DNA of 34,726 bases, taken from contig CAJXLJ010000030.1 of NCBI GenBank assembly GCA_913055785.1, forward strand, positions 1 through 34,726. The letters are read 5' to 3'. This DNA comes from an uncultured Parvularculaceae bacterium. Its GTDB lineage: Bacteria; Pseudomonadota; Alphaproteobacteria; Caulobacterales; Parvularculaceae. How positions within the stretch are numbered: position 1 is the stretch's first letter; each line of letters opens with the position of its first letter. Shown here piece by piece: positions 1 through 7,941 of the stretch. The notes under the pieces were generated by a model. That model was given only the letters and a program-made list of their open reading frames with translations, searched no databases and was not told the DNA's origin. A program made the translations under genes and the position numbers.

Positions 1-220
1 GGTTATCGTTCAGGCGGAAGGACAGCAGCACGGCCTTCTTCAGCCACTGGTTCACGGTCCAGCCGTCGCCGGCTTTCTCGGCGACGCGGAGGCGGCCGCC
101 GTCGAGCCCGTCGAGGGCGGCTTCGATGGCGTCGCGCATTTCGCCGGTGGTCGCGGGAGAAATGGTGTCCCTTGTGTCCCAGGCGGCGTCGATGGTCTGC
201 TGAAGGTTCTGTTCGCTCAT
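1..220 (-). CDS. dapD: DapD, tetrahydrodipicolinate N-succinyltransferase (5' part only)
   Basis: The first 73 codons read on the minus strand from ATG at 220 and run off the left edge. The peptide begins [20 protein letters not shown] and contains [20 protein letters not shown], followed by [10 protein letters not shown]; this matches the N-terminal domain of DapD, where the RVAEK and [14 protein letters not shown] segments are highly conserved. The cytoplasmic enzyme transfers succinyl from succinyl-CoA to tetrahydrodipicolinate in the succinylase branch of the lysine/meso-diaminopimelate pathway. The catalytic left-handed beta-helix domain lies outside the window. It is on the same strand as the ATP synthase genes, but a TTGACA-type promoter sits just upstream, so it is probably transcribed on its own. 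Identification is confident; only the N-terminus is visible. Confidence 0.93.
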   Translation of the reverse strand, partial: MSEQNLQQTIDAAWDTRDTISPATTGEMRDAIEAALDGLDGGRLRVAEKAGDGWTVNQWLKKAVLLSFRLNDN

Positions 221-254
221 GTTCCGGATGCAAGGTCTGTGAATGTCAGGCCGG

Positions 255-284
255 TGACAATACCCCGACACGGGGTCCTGTCAA
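255..284 (-). promoter_or_regulatory. Candidate dapD promoter with an embedded palindrome
   Basis: On the minus strand TTGACA (284-279) is followed after 16 bases by TATTGT (262-257), a plausible sigma-70 pair about 37 bases before the dapD ATG. The spacer and both boxes form an interrupted inverted repeat: outer arms TGACA/TGTCA (255-259 and 279-283) and inner arms ACCCCG/CGGGGT (262-267 and 271-276) around a 3-base centre. No T-run follows on either strand, so a terminator is unlikely. An operator, or simply a promoter that happens to be palindromic, fits better. Promoter assignment is by eye only. Confidence 0.5.
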
Positions 285-317
285 CACGCGGAAAGCCTTT
301 TGCGGCCTTGGTTTGCG

Positions 318-590
318 CTATTTGTCGCCGTTGCCGCCGTGGACCACCGACTCGAGCCAGTGAGCGAGATCGTCGGCGACGCGGTCGCGCCGTTCTTCAA
401 TGGCGCCGCCGAGCGCCGGCAGGAACCGCGAGGACATGAGCCAGTAAAGAAACCCGAAGGTCAGCGCGAGCCAGAACAACTGGCTCGGCCATGACGCCGG
501 ATCGAGCTGCGGCAGGCCGGCGGACCCGGCCTCCCCGTGGGCTTCTTCAGCCGCAGCAGCGGCGCTGATCACGAATGCGAAGACGGACAA
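318..590 (-). CDS. atpF': F0F1 ATP synthase subunit b' , truncated
   Basis: This encodes the N-terminal part of the b' stator subunit, which links the membrane sector to F1. It starts at TTG (590) behind a strong AAGGAGAGG ribosome binding site. Residues 34-58 hold the conserved membrane segment (PSQLFWLALTFGFLYWLMSS), followed by the family block around GGAIEERRDRVADDL. After residue ~75 the expected long amphipathic helix is absent: the ORF ends at 90 residues with an unrelated tail (HWLESVVHGGNGDK). Family members are usually about 160-200 residues. No continuation was found in the other minus-strand frames before dapD, and the b gene normally following is missing. It lies 35 bp after atpE. 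Either this is a rearrangement or deletion end-point, or an assembly join. Confidence 0.85.
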   Translation of the reverse strand: MSVFAFVISAAAAAEEAHGEAGSAGLPQLDPASWPSQLFWLALTFGFLYWLMSSRFLPALGGAIEERRDRVADDLAHWLESVVHGGNGDK

Positions 591-625
591 GGGTCCTCTC
601 CTTCAAGCGTTGGGCGTTATTCGCC

Positions 626-853
626 TTAGAACGTGTAGAGAATGATCATCGCGATCGCGAAGCCGAGCAGACCGGTGAATTCGGTCAGCGCGAAGGCGAG
701 AAGCATGGTCGGCTGGTTCTGCGCGGCGGCCGACGGATTGCGGAAAGCGCCGGAAAGAAAGTTGCCGAAGATGAGGCCAAGGCCGACGCCTGCGCCCGCG
801 AGCGGAATCGCCGCAAGGCCGGCGCCGATGAGTTTTGCTGCTTCTGCTTCCAT
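626..853 (-). CDS. atpE: F0F1 ATP synthase subunit c
   Basis: This is a 75-residue proteolipid of the rotor ring, the usual length. Two glycine-rich membrane helices (about residues 8-30 and 50-73) flank the polar loop RNP (38-40). The second helix carries the ion-binding carboxylate Glu58 in the context LTEFTGLL. The ring carries protons across the membrane and drives the central stalk. The ATG at 853 has a clear TAGGAG site 6 bases upstream. It sits between atpB (upstream) and atpF' (downstream) on the minus strand, the normal alphaproteobacterial F0 order. The ion ligand pattern looks proton-type rather than sodium-type, but that is inference. Confidence 0.96.
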   Translation of the reverse strand: MEAEAAKLIGAGLAAIPLAGAGVGLGLIFGNFLSGAFRNPSAAAQNQPTMLLAFALTEFTGLLGFAIAMIILYTF

Positions 854-932
854 TTTAGTCTCCTAAAGTTTCATTCGAGCCTTTGATCCCGTCGCCGCGG
901 TTGGCCCTTCAAACCGCGCGGGAAACTTAAAC

Positions 933-1724
933 CTAGTGGTCGGCGGCGTGCGCCGCGTCGCTTAGGTAAATACAGGTGAGAACCGCGAACACATAAGCCT
1001 GCAGCGCGGCGACCAGGAATTCGAGCGCCGTCACCGCGATGGCGCCGAGAAACGGCGCGATGCCGAACAGCATCACGGCGCTGCCCGTGCCGATCAGCGA
1101 AACGACAAAGCCGGCGAACAGCTTGAGGATCACGTGGCCGGCGAACATGTTGGCGAACAGTCGAATGGCGAGCGACAGCGGCCGCGACAGGAACGAGATC
1201 ACCTCGATCAGGCACAGGAGCGGCATCAGCCACAGCGGCAGGCCGGACGGCCAGAACAGTTTGAGGAACTTGAGCCCGTTCTTCATGAAGCCGTAAACGA
1301 TGACGATCGTGATCGTCAGCATCGCCAGCGCCAGCGTGACGATTACATGGCTCGTCGGCGTGAAGGTGTGCAGCTCATGGGCAAGGCCGGGCCAGGACGG
1401 GAGAAGCCCGAACAGGTTCATGATCAGGATAAAGATGAACAGCGTGAAGACGTAAGGGAAGAACTTGCGGCCGTCCGGGCCGATCGTGTCGCGCACGAGA
1501 TCGAAGGTGAACTCGTAAAACACTTCCGCCATCGACTGGATGCGTCCGGGGATCATCGCCGCCCGCCGCGTCGCCGCAAAGAAGAAGATCGTGATCGCGG
1601 CCGTGCCGATGATCATCCACAGCGCCGAATTGGTCAGGGATATATCGATCGAGCCGAAATGCAGGTCGACAATGGGCAGGATCTCGAACTGCTCCATCGG
1701 GCCGTCGGCGCGCTGATCAAACAT
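933..1724 (-). CDS. atpB: F0F1 ATP synthase subunit a
   Basis: This 263-residue polytopic membrane protein forms the stationary half-channels next to the c-ring. The diagnostic segment LSLAIRLFANMFAGH contains the essential arginine (Arg188 here, equivalent to E. coli Arg210), and the conserved asparagine and histidine follow in the same helix. About five to six hydrophobic segments are visible (roughly 33-52, 88-108, 125-145, 160-180, 195-220, 225-255). Length is normal for alphaproteobacteria. An internal ATG at codon 10 (MEQFEIL) could also serve as the start, but the first ATG leaves only 12 bp to the atpI stop, consistent with operon coupling. Confidence 0.96.
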   Translation of the reverse strand: MFDQRADGPMEQFEILPIVDLHFGSIDISLTNSALWMIIGTAAITIFFFAATRRAAMIPGRIQSMAEVFYEFTFDLVRDTIGPDGRKFFPYVFTLFIFILIMNLFGLLPSWPGLAHELHTFTPTSHVIVTLALAMLTITIVIVYGFMKNGLKFLKLFWPSGLPLWLMPLLCLIEVISFLSRPLSLAIRLFANMFAGHVILKLFAGFVVSLIGTGSAVMLFGIAPFLGAIAVTALEFLVAALQAYVFAVLTCIYLSDAAHAADH

Positions 1725-1736
1725 CTTCTGTCCCGT

Positions 1737-2039
1737 CTATTCCTTCAAGGAGCGCGATAAATTCCGCAGCCCCGCCGCAAACCCAAGCCCGATGCCGGCG
1801 AGAAGAAACCAGGGCGCGGTTCCGAGCCAGCGGTCGAGCCCCAGCCCCAGTAACGCGCCGACGAAAAGTCCGGCGAGGAGTTCCGAGGAGACGCGCATCG
1901 CCCGTCCCCATGCGGCCCCGCTGCCTTTCGGACTTTCCTCTTCCGGCTGTCCGCGCATCGCGTCCAGTCGCCGTGAGAACTCGTCCAATGGCGGCGGATC
2001 CTCTTTGCCGGCCCCATCTCGATCGATGGCGTCGCCCAT
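1737..2039 (-). CDS. atpI: ATP synthase accessory protein AtpI
   Basis: This 100-residue protein has an acidic, proline-containing N-terminus and two closely spaced membrane helices near the C-terminus (about 47-65 and 72-92: SSELLAGLFVGALLGLGLD, then the APWFLLAGIGLGFAAG segment). That is the AtpI/Ncg1 topology, and it opens the F0 operon as usual. AtpI assists c-ring assembly and may help supply Mg2+ in some bacteria. I placed the start at ATG 2039 (MGDAIDRDG) because the longer in-frame ORF to 2192 has an N-terminal extension unlike the family. The ribosome binding site is weak (GGCAGG). atpB follows after 12 bp. Confidence 0.88.
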   Translation of the reverse strand: MGDAIDRDGAGKEDPPPLDEFSRRLDAMRGQPEEESPKGSGAAWGRAMRVSSELLAGLFVGALLGLGLDRWLGTAPWFLLAGIGLGFAAGLRNLSRSLKE

Positions 2040-2215
2040 GAGCCTGCCCGAAAACGAGCGCACGCAGAACGCAGGCGCCCCTGTCAAATCGCGGCGGACC
2101 ATATAGGCGCCGCATCGCAGCGTCAAGCAAAGGAATTCGGGCGTAAGTGCTTGATTTTCAGCCTTGAAAACCAGCGCGGCGAGACGCCGCAAGAGGTCCC
2201 TGAAAAATGCGCCGG

Positions 2216-2569
2216 TCAGGCCTCGAGGATCATCTCAAACCCGCCAATGAGCATGCGTTTTCCGTCGAACGGAATATCCGTTTCGCTCATCATCTGCTCG
2301 AGTTCCCCGATGGCGAGTTTGTTGCCGGCCTCGCGCGCTTCCTTTGACGGCCAGACGATCCAGGAGAAGACGACCGCTTCCCCGTCCTCGGCTTTCACCG
2401 CCAAGGGAAACGAAGTGACCTTGCCGGCCGGAATGTCCTCGCCCCAGCATTCGACGACGCTGAGCGCGCCGTGCTTTTTGAAAACCGGGGCGCAGGCCTC
2501 GGCCATGGCGAGATACTGCTCGCGGTTGCCGTTCGGCACCGGGATCACAAATCCATCCACATAAGCCAT
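2216..2569 (-). CDS. DUF1428 family protein (YbaA-like)
   Basis: This 117-residue cytoplasmic protein matches the DUF1428/YbaA family along its full length. Recognisable blocks are YVDGFVIPVP at the N-terminus, the central VVECWGEDIP and GKVTSF, VFSWIVWPSK, and the C-terminal PFDGKRMLIGGFEMIL. Members have a dimeric alpha-beta barrel fold, and no reaction is established. The ATG at 2569 has a strong GAGGAGG site 6 bases upstream. The gene stands alone between atpI and smc with short gaps on both sides. Family assignment is firm; function is unknown. Confidence 0.92.
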   Translation of the reverse strand: MAYVDGFVIPVPNGNREQYLAMAEACAPVFKKHGALSVVECWGEDIPAGKVTSFPLAVKAEDGEAVVFSWIVWPSKEAREAGNKLAIGELEQMMSETDIPFDGKRMLIGGFEMILEA

Positions 2570-2651
2570 AAGCGCCTCCTCGGTCGGGTTTCAGGAGGTC
2601 AGTCTAGCCCCGGGAAAGTCAATTCCAAAGCGCGGAAAGGATTGGCGGCGC

Positions 2652-5600
2652 TTATTCCGCCGCCGCGAGCTGCTCGGCTTTCGTGAGATCGACGGATACG
2701 AGCTGGCTGACGCCGCGTTCGATCATCGTCACGCCGAACAGGCGGCTCATGCGCGACATGGTGAGCGCATGGTGGGTAATGATCACGAAACGCGTTTCGG
2801 TCTCGGCGGCCATCTCATGCAGCAGGCGGCAGAAGCGCTCCACATTGGCGTCGTCGAGCGGCGCGTCGACCTCGTCGAGGACGCAGACCGGCGCCGGGTT
2901 CGCCATGAACACCGCGAAGATCAGCGCGGTTGCGGTCAGCGCCTGTTCGCCGCCTGACATCAGCGACATCGAGGCGAGTTTCTTGCCGGGCGGCGAGGCC
3001 ATGATTTCAAGGCCGGCATCAAGCGGGTCTTCGGAATCAATGAGACGCAGCTCCGCCTGGCCGCCATTGAAAAGACGCTTGAAGAGGTTTGAGAAGTTGG
3101 CGTTGACGGTCTCGAAAGCCTCGAGCAGGCGCTGGCGCGCCTCGCGGTTGAGGCCGCCGATCGCCGACCGCAGCTTGCGGATCGCGCCCTCGCAGTCTTC
3201 CCGTTCCAGTCCGAGTTCTTCCAGCCGTTCGGAAACTTCTTTCAGTTCTTCGTCGGCCCGGAGGTTCACGCCGCCGAGATTTTCCCGTTCGCGCTTGTAG
3301 CGATCGAGCTTCTTCTCAACGTCGTCGCGTTCAGGAAATTCCTTGCCGTCCTTGTGTTCGGCGATGGCGAGAAGTTCGTCCGGCGCCGCCTCGCAGGTTT
3401 CACGCGCGAGATGGGTCGCTTCTTCAACCCGTTCGGCGGCGGCTTCGGCCTGCGCCTCAAGACGTGCGCGCGCCTCGCGGGCGTTCGCGGCTTCGGTGTC
3501 GGCGGCTTTCGCCGTCCTGTCCGCGGCCATTGCGCGTTCCTGGCCTTGCGCCAGCGCATCGGCGGCGTCGTTGCGTTTCGTTTCCGCGCCGGCGATCTGG
3601 TCGAGCAGGGCGACGCGTTTCTTTTCGATTTCGGCGGGCGCGCCGGCGGCGTCGTTGCGCGCCGCGCCTGTATCCTCAAGGCGTGATTGCAGTTCGTTGA
3701 TGCGCGCGGATGCGGTTTCGCCGCGAGTCGCCCAGACGCCGCGTTCGCGCGACAGTTCGGCGAGCCGGTCGGCGCGCATCTTTGCTTCGCGGGCGAGATC
3801 GTTATAGGCGGCGCGGGCTTCGCCGGCGCGGGCGCGGGCTTTCGAGACCTCATCGCGCGCTGCAGCGACGCCTTCGGAAATCAGCGCCGGATCGGGCAGC
3901 CCCGCGCGTTCCTCGTTCAGGCCGTCGCGGGCTTTTGCGGTTTCGACTTCGTCTTCGCCGAGGCGGGCGAGATGCTCGTCAATCGAGGCGATGCGAGTCG
4001 AGGCGCGTTCATATTCGCGCTCGAGTTCGCTGAGCGCGGTGCGCGCTGAATCGAGCGCCCGCCGCGCGTCGGAAAACAGCGAGCGCGCCTCGCGTTCGTT
4101 CGCCTGGCGCGTCCGGAGCGCTTCGAGCGCGGCCTCATGGGCGGCGTGCGCGGCGTTGCGGCGTTCTTCGGCGCCGTCGAAGTCGCGCTCAAGCACAAGC
4201 AGGCGGTTGCGCTGTTCGAGCCGGATCGCGGCGGCGGTTTTGGCGTCCGCATGCGCGACGAATCCGTCCCAGCGCCACAGGTCTCCGTCGCGCGAGACCA
4301 GCCGCTGGCCGGGTTTCAGCGATGCGCGCAAGCGTTCGCCGGAGCTGCGTTCAACGACGCCGATCGCGGCGAGGCGGCGGGCGAGCTGTGAAGGCGCGCG
4401 CACGAATTCGCTCAAAGGCCGCGCGCCGTCCGGCAGCGCATCGCCTGCGACAGACGCGCCGTATGCGGACCAGTGGGCGGGCGCATCCTCGTCCGTCGCG
4501 GCGCTTAAGTCGTCGCCAAGGGCGGCGGCGAGCGCGTTCTCATAGCCCGGATCGACCTCGATCATTTCGATCAGCGGACGCCAGTCCTCAGACTCGTTGG
4601 CGGCGAGCACCTTGCGCAACGCGTCGCGTTCGGCGTCGATTTCCGTGAGGCTTTGCTCGGCCCGGCGCAACGGTCCGCGCAGGGCGGATTCGCGTTCCTC
4701 GGCGCTTGAGCGTTCTTCCTCGGCGCGGTGGAAGGCCGCCTCGGCGGCGTTCGCGGCGTTTTCCGCCGTATTGAACTTCGCCTTCGCCTCTTCAAGCGCG
4801 CGCGCCTGTTCCGGCGTCGGCTCGATGAAGTCGCGTTCTTCCTGAAACGCCCGGCGCTGCTCGGCGATTTTTTCAAGCCGGCGTTCGGCGCTGGCGATGT
4901 TGAGGGCGATGGTCTTGCGTCGCGCGTCTATCTCGGCGGCCTCGGCGCTTTTCGCATCGAAGGCGCGTTCGATTTCTTCGAGCGCGGAGATCGCTTCGTC
5001 ACGGGCGGTTTCCGCCGCGCGCAGGCGGTCGGCTTCCGAGGCGGCGCGGGCGGCGAGCCCCTGTTCTTCACGGTTGAGCGTCGCGACTGCTTCTTCAGCG
5101 TCCGCGAGCAGGCTCTTTTCCCGGGCGATGTCTTCCTTGAGACGCTCGATTTCCGCCGTCAGCCGGTTGAGCTCCGCTTCGGCCCGGCGCGCCTCGTCGT
5201 CGAGACCTTCACGGGCGACAGTCATGCGGTGCAGCGCGGCGGCTTCTTCGGCTTCCTTGAGCCGCAACGGTTCGAGCGCTTCATGCGCGTCCGCCTGCGC
5301 CGTCGACGCGGCGGCGGCGGCGCGCGCCGTATCCTCGATCAGGGCGGAAATTTCCTGAAGACCTTGAGCGGCCTTTTCCTGCGCGGCGACTGCTTCGCGC
5401 CAGCGCAAATAGGAGAGCATCGCTTCGGTGCGGCGGATATCGCCGGAGACGTTGCGATAACGCGTCGCCTGACGCGCCTGCCGGGCGAGAGCGGTTTTCT
5501 GGTTTTCAAGTTCGCCGGTGACATCCTCGAGGCGTTCGAGGTTTTGTTCCGCGGCGCGCAGACGCAGTTCCGCCTCGTGACGGCGCGAGTGAAGCCCCGT

Positions 5601-6119
5601 CACGCCGGCGGCTTCTTCAAGCAGGCGGCGGCGGTTATGCGGCTTGGCGTTGATGAGTTCGGAAATCTGGCCCTGACGGACGAGAGCCGGAGAGTTGGCG
5701 CCGGTCGAGGCGTCGGCGAACAGGAGCTGCACGTCCTTGGCGCGTACTTCCTTCGCATTGATCCGGTAGATCGACTGCGTGCCCTCTTCCTTGCGGATAA
5801 TGCGGCGCGAGACTTCAAGCGTTTCCGCATCGTTGTATTCGGCGGGCGCCGAGCGGTCAGAATTGTCGAGGGTGAGGATCACTTCCGCCCAGTTTCTGGC
5901 GGGGCGCATCGAGGTGCCCGAGAAGATCACCGAATCCATGCCTTCGCCGCGCAGGGCCTTGGCGGAGGTCGCTCCCATCACCCAGCGCAGGGCTTCCAGA
6001 AGGTTCGACTTGCCGCAGCCGTTGGGGCCGACAATGCCGGTCAGCCCTTCGCGGATTTCAAAGTCGGTCGGCTCAACGAAGGATTTGAACCCGACCAGTC
6101 GGACATTGGTGAACTTCAC
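2652..6119 (-). CDS. smc: Chromosome segregation ATPase SMC
   Basis: This is a 1155-residue SMC protein, the normal length. Walker A GPNGCGKSN lies at residues 31-39. Long coiled coils (about 165-510 and 650-990) flank a hinge at roughly 510-640. The C-terminal head has the ABC signature MSGGEQ (1054-1059) and Walker B VCVLDE (1078-1083) with the D-loop DAPLDD after it. SMC works with ScpA/ScpB to compact and segregate chromosomes. I chose GTG at 6119 (VKFTNVRLVGFKSF) because homologs begin MKFTKLRL; the in-frame GTG at 6155 adds 12 residues and has its GGAG too close. The frequent Glu/Ala/Arg repeats give long antisense ORFs that are not genes. It lies downstream of the DsbA genes, an order often seen in alphaproteobacteria. 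Confidence 0.96.
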   Translation of the reverse strand: MKFTNVRLVGFKSFVEPTDFEIREGLTGIVGPNGCGKSNLLEALRWVMGATSAKALRGEGMDSVIFSGTSMRPARNWAEVILTLDNSDRSAPAEYNDAETLEVSRRIIRKEEGTQSIYRINAKEVRAKDVQLLFADASTGANSPALVRQGQISELINAKPHNRRRLLEEAAGVTGLHSRRHEAELRLRAAEQNLERLEDVTGELENQKTALARQARQATRYRNVSGDIRRTEAMLSYLRWREAVAAQEKAAQGLQEISALIEDTARAAAAASTAQADAHEALEPLRLKEAEEAAALHRMTVAREGLDDEARRAEAELNRLTAEIERLKEDIAREKSLLADAEEAVATLNREEQGLAARAASEADRLRAAETARDEAISALEEIERAFDAKSAEAAEIDARRKTIALNIASAERRLEKIAEQRRAFQEERDFIEPTPEQARALEEAKAKFNTAENAANAAEAAFHRAEEERSSAEERESALRGPLRRAEQSLTEIDAERDALRKVLAANESEDWRPLIEMIEVDPGYENALAAALGDDLSAATDEDAPAHWSAYGASVAGDALPDGARPLSEFVRAPSQLARRLAAIGVVERSSGERLRASLKPGQRLVSRDGDLWRWDGFVAHADAKTAAAIRLEQRNRLLVLERDFDGAEERRNAAHAAHEAALEALRTRQANEREARSLFSDARRALDSARTALSELEREYERASTRIASIDEHLARLGEDEVETAKARDGLNEERAGLPDPALISEGVAAARDEVSKARARAGEARAAYNDLAREAKMRADRLAELSRERGVWATRGETASARINELQSRLEDTGAARNDAAGAPAEIEKKRVALLDQIAGAETKRNDAADALAQGQERAMAADRTAKAADTEAANAREARARLEAQAEAAAERVEEATHLARETCEAAPDELLAIAEHKDGKEFPERDDVEKKLDRYKRERENLGGVNLRADEELKEVSERLEELGLEREDCEGAIRKLRSAIGGLNREARQRLLEAFETVNANFSNLFKRLFNGGQAELRLIDSEDPLDAGLEIMASPPGKKLASMSLMSGGEQALTATALIFAVFMANPAPVCVLDEVDAPLDDANVERFCRLLHEMAAETETRFVIITHHALTMSRMSRLFGVTMIERGVSQLVSVDLTKAEQLAAAE

Positions 6120-6436
6120 GCGTCTTTTCCCGGTAAAAAGGCGTCCGAAGCCCACTTCTCCGGAACGCCCAACTTTTCAGACGTTAATGATTGCCGATTC
6201 TGCCTGCAAGCCAACTGCGGCAGGCGCGGCTGGGGAAACTTAATCGCCAGCGTTTTCAAGCAGTTCGCCGGCCTCTGCGAAAGTCCGCGAGACAGGGAAA
6301 GGGTGGTGGGGAGCGGCATTTTCAAGGCTCTGGGCAACGGTGCGGCGGTTGAGTTTCAGCCGCTTTTCTTGACGTTTTCACTAGGAAATTCAAGCAATTG
6401 CTAGTTTTCGCCGCGACCAGCCCCGGCGCCGAGGGG
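6120..6436. other. 317-bp intergenic region upstream of smc
   Basis: I see no convincing gene here. The only minus-strand ORF of note overlaps the smc start and has no ribosome binding site or family resemblance. The region includes a perfect 10-bp palindrome AGCAATTGCT (6393-6402) and must contain the smc promoter, but I found no clear -35/-10 pair. A weak inverted repeat (CCCC...GGGG, about 6422-6437) lies just after the DsbA stop without a T-run, so I cannot call a terminator. Confidence 0.5.
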
Positions 6437-7123
6437 TTAATCCGCCGCCGGCGAGGCCTGTTCGATCGCCTGGTCGAAATCCTTCAGCGCCCAGCCATTG
6501 GTCAAGGGCGCGCCGTTGATGAAAAAGCTGGGCGTGCCGCCGACCCCGTATTCGTCGCGGGCGTTCCCGGCGACCCGGTTCAGGAGGTCGAGAAGGTCTT
6601 CGCGCCTTATGCAGGCCTCGAACGCGGCCTCATCCATCCCCGCTTCCATGGCGATCTTCTGAAGCTCGCGCCGAGGATTGTCGCCTTCGGCCCAGACTTC
6701 CTGCGTCTCGAACATCTTGTTCACTACCGCGAAATAGGCGGCGTTCCCGCCTTTTCCGGCGGCGCAGCGGGCGACCATCGATCCTGCAAATGTCAGCTGC
6801 GGATTGTGGGCGGGGAATTCGCGGAAGACGAACTTCACCTTGCCCGTATCGATGTATTTCGCCTTGAATTCCGGAAAGACCGCTTGGTGAAAGACTGCGC
6901 AGACCGGACAGGTGACGGACGCGTATTCAATCACCGTAACGGGCGCTTGCGGGTCGCCCAGCATCATGTCCGCAAACGCGCCTTCTCCGTAAAGGCTATC
7001 GGCCTCTTCGCTTGGCGCCGGCGCAGCGGCTTCTTCTTCCCTGGCGCCGCCGCAGGCGGCGAGAGTGGAAAAGCAAAGGGCCGCGAGCGCGGCCCCTGCG
7101 GGATGTGACTTTCCGAACCGCAC
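6437..7123 (-). CDS. DsbA-family thioredoxin-fold lipoprotein (CPVC)
   Basis: This 228-residue protein has a signal peptide ending in the lipobox LAAC (21-24), so it should be a membrane-anchored periplasmic lipoprotein. A DsbA/Com1-type thioredoxin fold follows: active site CPVC (72-75) after VIEYASVT, the inserted helical domain, and the cis-proline loop GGTPSFFING with Thr-Pro at 197-198. The expected role is thiol-disulfide exchange on exported proteins. The start is GTG at 7123, only 5 bp after the stop of the paralogous gene, so the two are co-transcribed and probably coupled. The centre dipeptide Pro-Val differs from the Pro-His of classic DsbA and of its neighbour, which suggests a different redox potential (inference). 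Confidence 0.9.
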   Translation of the reverse strand: MRFGKSHPAGAALAALCFSTLAACGGAREEEAAAPAPSEEADSLYGEGAFADMMLGDPQAPVTVIEYASVTCPVCAVFHQAVFPEFKAKYIDTGKVKFVFREFPAHNPQLTFAGSMVARCAAGKGGNAAYFAVVNKMFETQEVWAEGDNPRRELQKIAMEAGMDEAAFEACIRREDLLDLLNRVAGNARDEYGVGGTPSFFINGAPLTNGWALKDFDQAIEQASPAAD

Positions 7124-7128
7124 CGGGG

Positions 7129-7836
7129 TTATTCCGCCGCGTCCGCTTCAGCCTTCGCAAGCGCCTCATCGAGGGCCTTGGAAAGCTCTTCGGCGTTGCT
7201 GAAATGACGGAGCTGACCGTTGATGACGAAGCTCGGCGTCGATCTCACATTATACCGATTGCGGCCTTCCTCGACATTCTCATTGATGAGGTCGAGCAAT
7301 TCGTTGCGGCGAATACATTCATCGAACGCGGCCTCATCCATGCCGATCTGGGCGGCGACTTTTAGCAGTTCGTCACGCGGCGAGTCCGCCAGAACCCACG
7401 CCCGCTGGGTTTTGAACAGAGAGTCTATAACCAGGAAATACGCGTCGTCGCCGCCCTTGTCGGCGGCGCAGCGGGCGACCATCGAGCCGGCGATCGAAAG
7501 CTCCGGCGGCGACGTTGGAAACTCACGAAATACGAAATTGATCTTGCCGGTGTCGATGTAGTTTTCCTTGACCGTCGGGAAGGCGGATTCATGGAAGCTT
7601 GCACAATGCGGGCAGGTGACGGAGGCGTATTCGATCAGCGTCACGGTTGCATCGGGGTTGCCCTGGCTCATTTCCCCGAGCGCGCCTTCCGGGTCGTCGG
7701 CGCTGATGGTTTCCGCAGCATTATTGGCGGCCGCTTTGGGCTCGTCGGATGACGCGCCGCTGCAGGCGGCGAGGGAAAGTCCCATGGCCAGAAAAACGGC
7801 GTGCGCGGGAAAACGGCGATACGGGGAAAACGACAT
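7129..7836 (-). CDS. DsbA-family thioredoxin-fold lipoprotein (CPHC)
   Basis: This 235-residue paralog of the following gene has a signal peptide with lipobox LAAC (22-25), a Ser/Ala-rich linker, then the active site CPHC (75-78) in IEYASVTCPHCASFH, and the cis-Pro loop RSTPSFVING near the C-terminus. The Pro-His centre is that of oxidising DsbA. The segments SMVARCAA and FREFP are shared with the downstream copy, pointing to a tandem duplication. It should be an outer- or inner-membrane-anchored periplasmic oxidase. It is the first gene of a two-gene unit, 105 bp after the DUF721 gene. The family is clear; substrates are unknown. Confidence 0.92.
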   Translation of the reverse strand: MSFSPYRRFPAHAVFLAMGLSLAACSGASSDEPKAAANNAAETISADDPEGALGEMSQGNPDATVTLIEYASVTCPHCASFHESAFPTVKENYIDTGKINFVFREFPTSPPELSIAGSMVARCAADKGGDDAYFLVIDSLFKTQRAWVLADSPRDELLKVAAQIGMDEAAFDECIRRNELLDLINENVEEGRNRYNVRSTPSFVINGQLRHFSNAEELSKALDEALAKAEADAAE

Positions 7837-7941
7837 CCGGAAACCTTTCTTGCATCAACGGCGCGCCGGAAGAGAGCCGCCGGTCGCGAATTGGCGGGGA
7901 GAATCGCCGATAGGGCTCTGAGGCGCAAGCCCTTGAGGGGG

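Noticed and set aside
6116-6337. 73-codon ORF ahead of smc as a possible upstream gene
   Set aside because: It overlaps the smc start, has no ribosome binding site and shows no recognisable features.
4728-6404. Long plus-strand ORF (558 codons) opposite smc
   Set aside because: It is antisense to a clearly conserved gene, is rich in Arg/Gly/Phe and has no motif; it results from high GC and the codon bias of smc.
6422-6437. Possible terminator after the second DsbA gene
   Set aside because: The stem is only about 4 bp and no T-run follows.
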